From Sulfurimicrobium sp963779055 (GTDB taxonomy: Bacteria > Pseudomonadota > Gammaproteobacteria > Burkholderiales > Sulfuricellaceae): 64,000 nucleotides of DNA. The notes beneath the pieces are model-generated. The model searched no databases. It saw only the letters and a list, made by a program, of their open reading frames with translations, and was not told where the DNA came from. Shown here piece after piece: positions 1 through 7,774 of the stretch. The position numbers and the translations under genes were made by a program. Position 1 is the stretch's first letter, and each line of letters begins with the position of its first letter. The stretch is from NCBI GenBank assembly GCA_963779055.1, contig CAVZWN010000004.1, positions 744,001 to 808,000 on the forward strand. Reading direction: 5' to 3'.

Positions 1-202
1 GCGCCCCACCTGAGAACATGTTGAACATACCCAGAATACCGCCCTGCTGGGACTTGAACAGATCAGCAAGCACAGCCGGATCAATTCCGGGCACCGGGAT
101 GTGTGCGCCAATGCGGTACACAATCAACGCACCCAGGACAAACAACAAGCGCTGCTTGAGATCCGAATACTTTCCAGCAGCTCCTACTCCAGGATTAGCC
201 AA
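1..202 (-). CDS. secY: Protein translocase subunit SecY (N-terminal part, runs off the left edge)
   Basis: SecY is the channel-forming subunit of the SecYEG translocon in the inner membrane. Only the first 67 codons are present. They read LANPGVGAAGKYSDLKQR followed by the first membrane segment and the family motif YRIGAHIPVPGID, then FNMFSGGA at the edge. No ATG lies in this frame upstream. The start is taken as TTG at 200-202, with a GGAG about nine bases before it inside the rplO stop region. It follows rplO directly, the usual end of the spc operon. Identity is secure; the TTG start is inferred from protein alignment by eye. Confidence 0.9.
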   Translation of the reverse strand, partial: MANPGVGAAGKYSDLKQRLLFVLGALIVYRIGAHIPVPGIDPAVLADLFKSQQGGILGMFNMFSGGA

Positions 203-209
203 GGGAGAA

Positions 210-651
210 TTACTCCAAACCAGCTACGTTGCCGCCAGCTGCTTCGATTGCAGCTCTCGGCACCTTTGGTCACGAGAACACCCTGCAACTTCACAGCCTT
301 CTCGACTTTTCCTGATAGAAATACCTTTGCACCTAGGCAGGAGCCGGGCACTATGCCTGCCTGCTTCAGAACCAGCAAATCAACTGTGTCCACAGGCAAA
401 TTATTCAGCTCAAACAAGCGCACCTGAGCGACGTCACCCTTTGTCATAGATTTGAATCCGCGCTTAGGCAAGCGACGTTGAAGCGGCATCTGCCCACCCT
501 CGAAGCCTACCTTGTGAAACCCACCAGCGCGAGACTTTTGTCCCTTGTGGCCACGGCCAGCTGTCTTACCTAGTCCACTTCCGATACCCCGACCTACGCG
601 ACGCTTGGAATGTTTGCTACCAACAGCAGGTTTTAAAGTATTTAGTTGCAT
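210..651 (-). CDS. rplO: 50S ribosomal protein L15, with an apparent one-base insertion near its 3' end
   Basis: L15 is a late-assembling protein of the large subunit. The N-terminus MQLNTLKPAVGSKHSKRR and the glycine-rich GRGIGSGLGKTAGRGHKGQ segment are diagnostic. The uninterrupted frame runs to a TAG at 184 and ends in an unrelated tail after VLVTKGA. Removing one base near 258-260 restores RAAIEAAGGNVAGLE and a TAA at 210, which is the normal family C-terminus and gives 146 residues. The corrected stop also sits correctly just before secY. A sequencing error is most likely; a real frameshift replacing about 15 C-terminal residues is possible. Confidence 0.9.
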
Positions 652-840
652 TTATTCCTCGCACTTCAAGAGGTAATTAACTTTATTGATCATGCCACGA
701 TTTTCAGGCGTATCAGCAACCTGGACGCTATGGTTCAAGTGACGAAGTCCAAGTCCGCGTACGCAAGCACGGTGCTTTTGAATCGTACCAATCGTGCTTT
801 TGACCAAAGTTACTTTCAAGGTTTTAGCAGTATTCGACAT
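652..840 (-). CDS. rpmD: 50S ribosomal protein L30
   Basis: This is the small 62-residue L30 of the large subunit. KTLKVTLVKSTIGT is the standard start of the family, followed by RGLGLRHLNHSVQVAD and a typical INKVNYLL end. Its stop lies immediately before the rplO ATG, and it sits between rpsE and rplO as in most proteobacterial spc operons. Length and order are both as expected. Confidence 0.96.
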   Translation of the reverse strand: MSNTAKTLKVTLVKSTIGTIQKHRACVRGLGLRHLNHSVQVADTPENRGMINKVNYLLKCEE

Positions 841-843
841 TTT

Positions 844-1350
844 TTATCCCAGAATCTCTTCCACAGACTTACCGCGCTTGGCAGCAATCTCAGATGGCGT
901 ATTCATCGACGCGAGACCGTTAATGGTTGCACGAACCAAATTATATGGATTTGTTGAGCCAATGCATTTGGCAAGTACGTTATGCACGCCCATCACCTCA
1001 AAAATCGCGCGCATCGGGCCGCCAGCAATAATACCGGTACCTTCAGATGCCGGTTGCATATAAACCTTGGCAGCGCCATGCTGACCAATAACAGCGTGGT
1101 GCAGAGTGCCATTCTTAAGGTTTACTTTAACCAGATTCCGGCGAGCCTCATCCATGGCCTTCTGAACGGCGACCGGAACTTCCTTGGCCTTACCTTTTCC
1201 CATACCGATACCACCATCACCGTCACCAACAACAGTCAGTGCAGCAAAACCCATAATCCGGCCACCCTTTACAACCTTGGTGACACGGTTTACTGAGATC
1301 ATCTTTTCACGCAAGCCGTCGCCGCGATCTTCCATATCCATTTTTGCCAT
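844..1350 (-). CDS. rpsE: 30S ribosomal protein S5
   Basis: S5 lies near the decoding centre and contributes to translational accuracy and mRNA helicase activity. The 168-residue product has the S5 N-terminal RNA-binding fold (LREKMISVNRVTKVVKGG, then GFAALTVVGD) and the C-terminal domain (HAVIGQHGAAKVYMQPASEGTGIIAG). Two ATG codons are adjacent; the second (1350) is better spaced from the GGGGA upstream. It lies between rplR and rpmD in the spc operon. Confidence 0.96.
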   Translation of the reverse strand: MAKMDMEDRGDGLREKMISVNRVTKVVKGGRIMGFAALTVVGDGDGGIGMGKGKAKEVPVAVQKAMDEARRNLVKVNLKNGTLHHAVIGQHGAAKVYMQPASEGTGIIAGGPMRAIFEVMGVHNVLAKCIGSTNPYNLVRATINGLASMNTPSEIAAKRGKSVEEILG

Positions 1351-1362
1351 CATCGTCCCCGC

Positions 1363-1716
1363 TTAGAACACCAAGCCGTTTTCACGTGCCGCATCGGCCA
1401 ATGACTTCACTCGACCATGGTACCTAAAGCCGGAGCGGTCAAAAGCTACTTTTTCAATTCCAAGACTCTTTGCCTTGTCTGCAATCCGCTTGCCCACAAT
1501 AGCTGCGGCCGCAGAATTGCCACCACTGGACAATTCCTTACGCACATCGGCCTCAACGGTCGATGCGCTGGCAAGAACTTTGCCGCCTGTCGCATCAATA
1601 ATTTGCGCATACATGTGGCAATTGGTACGGAAAACAGACAGCCGAACCATTTTCAACTCTGCGAGTTTGGCACGGGTTTTACGTGACCTGCGCAAACGAG
1701 CTTGATTTTTATCCAT
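1363..1716 (-). CDS. rplR: 50S ribosomal protein L18
   Basis: L18 binds 5S rRNA together with L5 and L25. The 117-residue protein starts MDKNQARLRRSRKTRAK, a basic N-terminus typical of the family. It continues with RLSVFRTNCHMYAQIID and ends in FDRSGFRYHGRVKSLADAAR plus ENGLVF, the conserved L18 tail. Position between rplF and rpsE is standard. Confidence 0.96.
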   Translation of the reverse strand: MDKNQARLRRSRKTRAKLAELKMVRLSVFRTNCHMYAQIIDATGGKVLASASTVEADVRKELSSGGNSAAAAIVGKRIADKAKSLGIEKVAFDRSGFRYHGRVKSLADAARENGLVF

Positions 1717-1730
1717 GACTCTTGCCTCGA

Positions 1731-2264
1731 TTATTTCTTCTTGGTTTCCTTGATCACTACAACCTCATCGGAGTAGCGAACACCCTTGCCCTTATAAGGC
1801 TCAGGACTACGATAGGCGCGCACATCTGCAGCCACCTGACCAACCTGTTGCTTGTCGATACCCTTGATGACCACCTCAGTCTGAGTCGGAGTCTCGACTT
1901 TCACACCGACCGGCATCTGATGCTCAACGGGGTGAGAAAATCCAAGCGACAGACTCAGGACATCACCCTTGGCCTGGGCACGATACCCCACGCCAACCAA
2001 TGTCAGCTTGCGCTCAAAACCCTGGGATACACCTTTAACCATATTCGCAAGCAAAGCCCGCATCGTGCCGGACATTGCACCTGCCTGTATTGAGTCATTT
2101 GCCGCGGCACACTGAAGATTGTCACCCTCGTGAACCACTGTAATATCAGAACTCATCGTCTGGCTAAGCGTACCAAGGGGACCCTTAACTGTAATCTCAT
2201 TCGCAGAAACTTTTACTTCTACGCCGGCAGGAACGACTACCGGATTTTTAGCTATTCTGGACAT
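1731..2264 (-). CDS. rplF: 50S ribosomal protein L6
   Basis: L6 sits near the sarcin-ricin loop and the factor-binding site. The 177-residue product begins MSRIAKNPVVVPAGVEV and carries the two tandem L6 folds. The C-terminal signature RSPEPYKGKGVRYSDEVV is intact. Length matches the family. It is the gene between rpsH and rplR in the spc operon. Confidence 0.96.
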   Translation of the reverse strand: MSRIAKNPVVVPAGVEVKVSANEITVKGPLGTLSQTMSSDITVVHEGDNLQCAAANDSIQAGAMSGTMRALLANMVKGVSQGFERKLTLVGVGYRAQAKGDVLSLSLGFSHPVEHQMPVGVKVETPTQTEVVIKGIDKQQVGQVAADVRAYRSPEPYKGKGVRYSDEVVVIKETKKK

Positions 2265-2276
2265 GCATTCACCTCA

Positions 2277-2672
2277 TCATGCCACGACACACAGGACTTC
2301 ACCGCCAATACCGCTTGCTCTTGCTTTACGGTCCGTCATCACACCCCTAGAGGTAGAGACTATGGCGACACCCAAGCCATTCATGACTGTGGGCAAATCC
2401 TGACTGCCTTTGTAAATACGCAAGCCGGGACGACTCACGCGCTGTATTTTTTCAATTACCGGGCGGCCTGCATAGTATTTCAGACGCAACTCAAGTTGAG
2501 GCTTACCCTCTTCTTCGCGCACTCCAAAATCTTCAATGTACCCTTCTTCTTTCAAAACACCGGCGATAGAAACCTTAACCTTGGAAGATGGCATCGATAC
2601 CGCAACTTTCTCGGCTTTCTGCGCATTCCTGATACGGGTCAGCATATCGGCGATCGGATCACTCATACTCAT
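2277..2672 (-). CDS. rpsH: 30S ribosomal protein S8
   Basis: S8 is a primary 16S rRNA binder. In E. coli it is also the translational repressor of the spc operon. The 131-residue protein begins MSMSDPIADMLTRIRNAQ and ends with the S8 signature STSRGVMTDRKARASGIGGE and LCVVA. Whether S8 represses the operon here cannot be judged without modelling the RNA around rplE. Confidence 0.96.
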   Translation of the reverse strand: MSMSDPIADMLTRIRNAQKAEKVAVSMPSSKVKVSIAGVLKEEGYIEDFGVREEEGKPQLELRLKYYAGRPVIEKIQRVSRPGLRIYKGSQDLPTVMNGLGVAIVSTSRGVMTDRKARASGIGGEVLCVVA

Positions 2673-2686
2673 TCTGTATTCTCCCG

Positions 2687-2992
2687 TTACCAGCTGGCCT
2701 TGGTCATGCCCGGAATTTCTCCGCGCATGGCCAGATCACGCAACTTACTACGCCCAAGCCCGAATTTGCGATACGTCCCACGCGGACGCCCCGTCAGCGC
2801 ACACCGGTTACGCAAACGCACAGGACTGGAGTCTCGCGGCAACTGCTGAAGCTTCACGCGAGCAGCATATCGCTCCTCGTCGCTAAGCTTGGCATTACCA
2901 ATGGCCGCATTCAACTCAGCGCGTTTAGCAGCGTATTTTTTTACCGTTTCACGACGCTTAAGATCACGGTTGATCAAAGAAGTTTTTGCCAT
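2687..2992 (-). CDS. rpsN: 30S ribosomal protein S14 (zinc-free type)
   Basis: This is a 101-residue S14 of the long, zinc-independent class. It starts MAKTSLINRDLKRRETVKK, and the C-terminus (NRCALTGRPRGTYRKFGLGR, then SKLRDLAMRGEIPGMTKASW) lacks the CxxC pairs of the short form. An open frame extends upstream into rplE, but ATG at 2992 follows GAGG at good spacing and matches the family N-terminus, so that start is used. Confidence 0.95.
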   Translation of the reverse strand: MAKTSLINRDLKRRETVKKYAAKRAELNAAIGNAKLSDEERYAARVKLQQLPRDSSPVRLRNRCALTGRPRGTYRKFGLGRSKLRDLAMRGEIPGMTKASW

Positions 2993-2999
2993 ATCGACC

Positions 3000-3539
3000 T
3001 CAGTTCTTGAACGGGAAGCTAAACGCCGCAAGCAAAGCACGCGCTTCTTCATCAGTTTTGGCAGTTGTGGTAATTGTAATATTCATACCACGCAGAGCAT
3101 CAATTTTCTCGTACTCAATTTCCGGAAAAATAATTTGCTCTTTAACACCCATATTGTAATTCCCGCGGCCATCAAACGACTTGGCTGAAATACCACGGAA
3201 ATCCCGGATACGAGGAATTGCAACCGTAACCAGACGATCCAGGAATTCATACATCTGATCTTTGCGCAAAGTCACCTTGCAACCAACAGGGTAGCCATCA
3301 CGAATCTTGAAGCCAGCAATGGATTTCTTTGCAAGTGTGACCACAGGCTTCTGGCCTGCAATTTTCTGCATATCACCAACCGCATGCTCCATCACTTTTT
3401 TATCCGCAACCGCCTCGCCCACACCCATATTAAGTGTAATCTTTTCAATGCGGGGCACTTCCATAACGGACTTATAGCCAAACTGCTCCTTGAGCTGCTT
3501 TGCTACTGTTTCCTTGTAAAAATCATGCAAACGAGCCAT
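3000..3539 (-). CDS. rplE: 50S ribosomal protein L5
   Basis: L5 binds 5S rRNA and contacts P-site tRNA. The 179-residue product begins MARLHDFYKETVAKQLKEQF, with VPRIEKITLNMGVGEA and the C-terminal FPEIEYEKIDALRGMNITI conserved. An in-frame ATG two codons earlier exists, but the second ATG is better spaced from AAGGA and matches homologues. It lies between rplX and rpsN. Confidence 0.95.
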   Translation of the reverse strand: MARLHDFYKETVAKQLKEQFGYKSVMEVPRIEKITLNMGVGEAVADKKVMEHAVGDMQKIAGQKPVVTLAKKSIAGFKIRDGYPVGCKVTLRKDQMYEFLDRLVTVAIPRIRDFRGISAKSFDGRGNYNMGVKEQIIFPEIEYEKIDALRGMNITITTTAKTDEEARALLAAFSFPFKN

Positions 3540-3548
3540 GTTCATTCC

Positions 3549-3863
3549 TTACGCGTCAATCACTTCGCCGTTGGACTTGAAGAATCGCACCTTGCGGCCG
3601 TCTTCCAATTGCTTCACACCAACACGGTCAGCCTTTTTAGTGGCCGGATTAAACAATGCCACATTTGAAATCTGAATCGGCATTTCCATATCCACGATAC
3701 CGCCAGCAGAACCCTTCATAGGATTCGGCTTCTGGTGTTTTTTTACCTTGTTAGCACCCTCGACAACAACCTTTCCTTCAAGAATACGAAGAACAGCGCC
3801 GCGCTTGCCCTTGTCTTTACCAGTGGTAATGATGACATCATCACCTTTGCGAATTTTGTTCAT
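3549..3863 (-). CDS. rplX: 50S ribosomal protein L24
   Basis: L24 is an assembly initiator of the large subunit. The 104-residue protein starts MNKIRKGDDVIITTGKDKGK, the KOW-motif start of bacterial L24. It continues with GANKVKKHQKPNP and IVDMEMPIQISNVALFNP. Length and place in the spc operon (between rplN and rplE) are normal. Confidence 0.96.
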   Translation of the reverse strand: MNKIRKGDDVIITTGKDKGKRGAVLRILEGKVVVEGANKVKKHQKPNPMKGSAGGIVDMEMPIQISNVALFNPATKKADRVGVKQLEDGRKVRFFKSNGEVIDA

Positions 3864-3873
3864 TCTCAGCCCC

Positions 3874-4242
3874 TTACAGAACTTCAGGCGCCAGCGACAC
3901 GATCTTCATGAATCGCTCAGTGCGCAACTCACGAGTGACCGGCCCGAAAATACGGGTGCCAATTGGCTCTAGTTTATTATTCAGGAGTACAGCAGCATTC
4001 GCATCGAACTTTACCAGCGAACCGTCAGGACGACGGACACCCTTGGCAGTACGAACAACCACAGCATTGTAAACGTCGCCTTTCTTGACGCGTCCACGTG
4101 GCGCTGCATCCTTAATGGTTACTTTGATAATATCGCCGATAGCGGCGTAACGACGCTTGGATCCACCCAGCACCTTAATGCACATAACCGAGCGTGCACC
4201 GGTATTGTCGGCAACATCCAGCCGAGTTTGCATCTGAATCAT
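3874..4242 (-). CDS. rplN: 50S ribosomal protein L14
   Basis: L14 is a 122-residue protein at the subunit interface. MIQMQTRLDVADNTGARSVM is the classic family start. The frame is open four codons further upstream, but the ATG at 4242 has a GGAG six bases before it and matches homologues. It ends with the conserved RELRTERFMKIVSLAPEVL. It is the first gene after the long rpsQ-rplN gap and so heads the spc part of the cluster. Confidence 0.96.
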   Translation of the reverse strand: MIQMQTRLDVADNTGARSVMCIKVLGGSKRRYAAIGDIIKVTIKDAAPRGRVKKGDVYNAVVVRTAKGVRRPDGSLVKFDANAAVLLNNKLEPIGTRIFGPVTRELRTERFMKIVSLAPEVL

Positions 4243-4368
4243 GAATTTCTCCAACTTAAGCCGTCCGTGCTTCGGTTCCTTGCAGAACCGGAGCGAATGC
4301 CAACGGTCAGTTTTGGTTCCCTACAGCAGCGACAGCCACATTAAGGGGGTTCGCCAACAAAGACGGCA

Positions 4369-4397
4369 AGTATATATTGATTGTGCTTCTATTGCAA
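4369..4397 (-). promoter_or_regulatory. Putative sigma-70 promoter ahead of rplN (Pspc equivalent)
   Basis: In the 168-base gap between rpsQ and rplN, the minus strand reads TTGCAA, 17 bases, TATACT. This is a 4/6 -35 and a 5/6 -10 at ideal spacing. E. coli starts its spc operon with a promoter at exactly this boundary. A small hairpin (CGGTTC, six-base loop, GAACCG) lies downstream, before the rplN start. Function is inferred. Confidence 0.5.
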
Positions 4398-4410
4398 GAG
4401 AGAGAAAGGC

Positions 4411-4671
4411 TTAAACTGCTTTTTCAACCAGCTTGCTGACACGCCATGCCTTGGTTCTGGCTATAGGACGGCACTCCTGAATTTCTACCAGATCACCTTC
4501 ATGAAAATCATTATTCTCATCATGAGCATGGTATTTCTTGGAACGGCGAATAATTTTACCGTACAAGGGATGCTTAACCTTACGCTCCACAAGGACCGTC
4601 ACAGTCTTGCTCATTTTGTCACTTACTACGCGCCCGATCAGGGCACGCGTTGTCAGTTTAGCATCGCTCAT
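4411..4671 (-). CDS. rpsQ: 30S ribosomal protein S17
   Basis: S17 is a primary 16S rRNA binder with an OB fold. The 86-residue product contains RALIGRVVSDKMSKTVTVLV and ends with GDLVEIQECRPIARTKAWR, both diagnostic. Its start overlaps the rpmC stop by four bases, indicating translational coupling. It is the last gene of the S10 section; a promoter-like sequence lies just downstream. Confidence 0.96.
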   Translation of the reverse strand: MSDAKLTTRALIGRVVSDKMSKTVTVLVERKVKHPLYGKIIRRSKKYHAHDENNDFHEGDLVEIQECRPIARTKAWRVSKLVEKAV

Positions 4672-4862
4672 GCTTGCCTCGCTTTTTCACTCATAATGGT
4701 ACGCACCCGGGCAATGTCCTTGCGCACTTTACCCAGTTGATCCACCTTGTTGCTTTGCTGGGTGGAAAGCTGCATGCGCAGACTAAATTGCGCGCGTAGC
4801 AACTCAACCATTTCCTGGTTCAACTCTTCAGCCGATTTGGCTTTCAATTCGCTGGCTTTCAT
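4668..4862 (-). CDS. rpmC: 50S ribosomal protein L29
   Basis: L29 is a 64-residue helical hairpin at the peptide exit tunnel rim, near where trigger factor and SRP dock. The protein begins MKASELKAKSAEELNQEMVE and contains KVRKDIARVRTIMSEKARQ, the L29 signature. It overlaps rpsQ by four bases. Confidence 0.96.
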   Translation of the reverse strand: MKASELKAKSAEELNQEMVELLRAQFSLRMQLSTQQSNKVDQLGKVRKDIARVRTIMSEKARQA

Positions 4863-4864
4863 AA

Positions 4865-5281
4865 TTAGCTACCTACACTTCGAAGCACAAAAGTAGTGGC
4901 AATTGGAAGTTTTGCAGATGCAAGGCGGAAAGCCTCGCGTGCCAATTCTTCACTTACCCCGTCCATTTCATACAGAACTTTACCTGGCTGAATCTCAGCC
5001 ACGAAGTACTCTGGATTACCTTTGCCGTTACCCATACGAACTTCGGCAGGCTTGGAGGAAATCGGCTTATCAGGAAAAACACGGATCCAGATGCGGCCGC
5101 CACGCTTGATATGACGCGTCATCGCACGACGAGCAGCCTCGATCTGGCGCGCAGTCAAACGCCCACGCCCAATTGCCTTAAGTCCGAAATCACCAAAATT
5201 TACTTTGTTTCCGCGCGTAGCAATACCGGTGTTACGGCCTTTTTGCTGTTTGCGGAATTTTTGTCTAGCTGGCTGCAGCAT
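4865..5281 (-). CDS. rplP: 50S ribosomal protein L16
   Basis: L16 helps organise the A-site on the large subunit. The 138-residue product starts MLQPARQKFRKQQKGRNTG and carries the signatures GRLTARQIEAARRAMTRHIK and RIWIRVFPDKPISSKPAEVR. Its start lies inside the 3' end of rpsC (17-base overlap), the usual arrangement for this pair. Confidence 0.96.
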   Translation of the reverse strand: MLQPARQKFRKQQKGRNTGIATRGNKVNFGDFGLKAIGRGRLTARQIEAARRAMTRHIKRGGRIWIRVFPDKPISSKPAEVRMGNGKGNPEYFVAEIQPGKVLYEMDGVSEELAREAFRLASAKLPIATTFVLRSVGS

Positions 5282-5975
5282 GTTTCGCTCCTGGCTTTCT
5301 CGCTCTCTTCACTGGTTCTACTGGCGCGGCAGCAGGCTGCTCACCCTTGCCTACGATTTCGCCCTTGAACACCCATACTTTGATACCAATAATGCCATAG
5401 GTCGTTTTTGCTTCGGCAACACCATAATCGATGTCGGCACGCAGGGTGTGCAGGGGCACGCGACCTTCACGATACCATTCGGTACGGGCAATCTCGATAC
5501 CGTTCAAACGTCCCGCGCTCATGATCTTAATGCCCTGCGCACCCAGACGCATTGCATTCTGCATGGAACGCTTCATGGCACGGCGGAACATGACACGCTT
5601 CTCGAGCTGAGAAGCAATGTTCTCGGCAATCAATGTTGCATCGATTTCAGGCTTACGAATTTCTTCGATATTCAGATGAACAGGCACGCCCATCATCTTC
5701 TTCAGCTCAACCTTGAGCGCCTCGATGTCTTCACCTTTCTTCCCAATCACAATCCCAGGGCGAGCACTGTAAATCGTGATCTTTGCATCACGCGCCGGGC
5801 GCTCAATCAAGATACGACCCACCGCGGCATGCGCAAGCTTCTTCTTCAGGAATGCACGTACTTTGATATCCTCGTGCAACATGCCAGGAAAGTTCTTGCT
5901 GTTGGCAAACCATTTTGACGACCAGTTCTTAAGAACACTCAGGCGAAAGCCGGTCGGATTAATCTTCTGTCCCAT
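5265..5975 (-). CDS. rpsC: 30S ribosomal protein S3
   Basis: S3 forms part of the mRNA entry tunnel. The 236-residue protein starts MGQKINPTGFRLSVLKNWSS. The KH domain carries ARPGIVIGKKGEDIEALK, and the C-terminal domain reads ADIDYGVAEAKTTYGIIGIK. The last 25 residues are alanine- and basic-rich, as is common in betaproteobacteria. It overlaps rplP downstream. Confidence 0.96.
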   Translation of the reverse strand: MGQKINPTGFRLSVLKNWSSKWFANSKNFPGMLHEDIKVRAFLKKKLAHAAVGRILIERPARDAKITIYSARPGIVIGKKGEDIEALKVELKKMMGVPVHLNIEEIRKPEIDATLIAENIASQLEKRVMFRRAMKRSMQNAMRLGAQGIKIMSAGRLNGIEIARTEWYREGRVPLHTLRADIDYGVAEAKTTYGIIGIKVWVFKGEIVGKGEQPAAAPVEPVKRARKPGAKHAAAS

Positions 5976-5998
5976 AATATTCCTCTTCTACCCTAGCT

Positions 5999-6328
5999 TT
6001 AGTCGCCAACCGTGACGGTAATATGACAGGTCGGTTTAAGGATGCGTGCACCACGGCCTTTAGCACGAGCGCGGAAGCGCTTGAGCGTTGAACCCTCGTC
6101 CACAAGAATGGTAGAAACCTTCAGCTCATCAATATCGGCACCTTCGTTGTGCTCAGCATTGGCAATCGCTGACTCAAGAACCTTCTTGATAATCACCGCG
6201 CCTTTTTTCGGGCTGAAGGCCAAAATATTCAGGGCACGCTCAACCGGCAAACCGCGAATCTGATCAGCAACCAAACGGCCTTTCTGAGCCGAGAGGCGGG
6301 TACCGCGTAATACTGCGCTTACTCTCAT
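5999..6328 (-). CDS. rplV: 50S ribosomal protein L22
   Basis: L22 lines the exit tunnel with its beta-hairpin. The product (109 residues from the second of two adjacent ATGs) begins MRVSAVLRGTRLSAQKGRLV. The hairpin region TLKRFRARAKGRGARILKPT is intact, including the tip residues linked to macrolide resistance when altered. The second ATG is preferred because AGGAG is six bases upstream of it. Confidence 0.95.
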   Translation of the reverse strand: MRVSAVLRGTRLSAQKGRLVADQIRGLPVERALNILAFSPKKGAVIIKKVLESAIANAEHNEGADIDELKVSTILVDEGSTLKRFRARAKGRGARILKPTCHITVTVGD

Positions 6329-6337
6329 CATGATCTC

Positions 6338-6613
6338 CTATTTCTTCGCCTTCTTGTCCGCGGCATGCCCCTTAAAGGTGCGCGTCAAGGAAAACTCACC
6401 CAGCTTATGGCCGACCATGTTTTCGTTAACAAAAACGGGAACATGCTGCTTGCCGTTATGCACAGCAATCGTCAATCCCACAAAATCAGGCAGGACAGTC
6501 GAACGGCGAGACCAGGTCTTGATCGGACGCTTGTCACTGGTAGCGCGCGCTGTCTCGATCTTTTTGATCAGATACGCGTCAACAAACGGGCCTTTTTTAA
6601 CAGAACGAGCCAT
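6338..6613 (-). CDS. rpsS: 30S ribosomal protein S19
   Basis: S19 sits in the head of the small subunit and forms bridges to the large subunit. The 91-residue product starts MARSVKKGPFVDAYLIKK and ends with the family signature MVGHKLGEFSLTRTFKGH. It lies between rplB and rplV in the S10 section. Confidence 0.96.
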   Translation of the reverse strand: MARSVKKGPFVDAYLIKKIETARATSDKRPIKTWSRRSTVLPDFVGLTIAVHNGKQHVPVFVNENMVGHKLGEFSLTRTFKGHAADKKAKK

Positions 6614-6618
6614 TTAAA

Positions 6619-7452
6619 TTACCTCTTATTCGATGGACGACGACGCACGATCATGTTCTGAGTGCGCTTGTTCCGACGGGTACGATAACCCTTGGTCTGG
6701 GTGCCCCATGGGCTGACTGGATGACGGCCAGCCGAGGTTCTGCCCTCACCACCACCATGCGGGTGATCGACCGGGTTCATAACAACACCGCGGACGGTCG
6801 GGCGCACACCGCGCCAGCGCATTGCACCGGCCTTGCCAATTGAACGCAGGCTATGTTCAGAATTACCCACCTCGCCGATGGTCGCCTTGCAATCCACATG
6901 TACCTTGCGAATTTCACCAGAACGCAGGCGCAGCTGGGCATAGGACCCTTCACGTGCAAGCAACTGAACCGAGGTGCCGGCAGAACGTGAAATCTGCGCA
7001 CCTTTTCCTGGCATCATTTCAACGCAATGAATCGTAGTGCCGACTGGAATATTACGCAGCGGAAGCGTATTGCCGACCTTGATCGGGGAATCAGACCCAC
7101 TGATCAGCTGCATCCCGACGATGACCCCTTTGGGGGCAATAATGTAGCGGCGCTCGCCGTCAATGTAGCAAAGCAGGGCGATATTCGCACTACGATTAGG
7201 ATCGTATTCAAGGCGCTCCACTTTTGCAGGAATGCCATCCTTGTTACGGCGAAAATCGATCACGCGATAATGCTGTTTGTGTCCACCACCCTGATGACGC
7301 ACCGTAATGCGGCCATTGTGATTACGCCCGGCGTGTTTGAACTGACTCTCAAGCAAAGGAGCATGCGGCGCCCCCTTGTGCAGATCAGGATTCACCACCT
7401 TGATGACGGCGCGCCGACCGGCGGATGTTGGTTTTACTTTAATTAATGCCAT
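6619..7452 (-). CDS. rplB: 50S ribosomal protein L2
   Basis: L2 is a 277-residue protein near the peptidyl transferase centre. It begins MALIKVKPTSAGRRAVIKVV. The signature with the functionally important histidine, MNPVDHPHGGGEGRTSAGRH, is intact, followed by the basic tail KRTQNMIVRRRPSNKR. Length matches the family. Confidence 0.97.
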   Translation of the reverse strand: MALIKVKPTSAGRRAVIKVVNPDLHKGAPHAPLLESQFKHAGRNHNGRITVRHQGGGHKQHYRVIDFRRNKDGIPAKVERLEYDPNRSANIALLCYIDGERRYIIAPKGVIVGMQLISGSDSPIKVGNTLPLRNIPVGTTIHCVEMMPGKGAQISRSAGTSVQLLAREGSYAQLRLRSGEIRKVHVDCKATIGEVGNSEHSLRSIGKAGAMRWRGVRPTVRGVVMNPVDHPHGGGEGRTSAGRHPVSPWGTQTKGYRTRRNKRTQNMIVRRRPSNKR

Positions 7453-7462
7453 ATCAGCTCTC

Positions 7463-7774
7463 CTACTCGCCTACCATAAGGTTGAGTTCCTGGCCCGGCT
7501 TCAGTGAAACATAAGCCTTTTTCCAGTCCTTGCGGCGGCCCATGGTACGACCGGAGCGCTTTACCTTGCCCTTGACATTGGCAATCTGTACACCAGTCAC
7601 TTCAACCTTGAACAGCAGCTCAACCGCAGCCTTGACCTCAGGTTTGGTTGCATTACCGACCACACGGAATACGACTTGCTGGTACTTGTCTGCCAGCATC
7701 GTAGCCTTTTCCGAAATTTGCGGCGCGAGAATAACTTGCATCAAGCGCTCTTGATTTGCAATGTTCGCACTCAT
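7463..7774 (-). CDS. rplW: 50S ribosomal protein L23
   Basis: L23 is the docking site for trigger factor and SRP at the exit tunnel. The 103-residue protein carries LAPQISEKATMLADKYQQ and the C-terminal GRTMGRRKDWKKAYVSLKPG. It overlaps rplD by four bases. The first ten residues (MSANIANQER) precede the usual start, and a later in-frame ATG (MQVILAPQ) could also be used. Confidence 0.94.
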   Translation of the reverse strand: MSANIANQERLMQVILAPQISEKATMLADKYQQVVFRVVGNATKPEVKAAVELLFKVEVTGVQIANVKGKVKRSGRTMGRRKDWKKAYVSLKPGQELNLMVGE

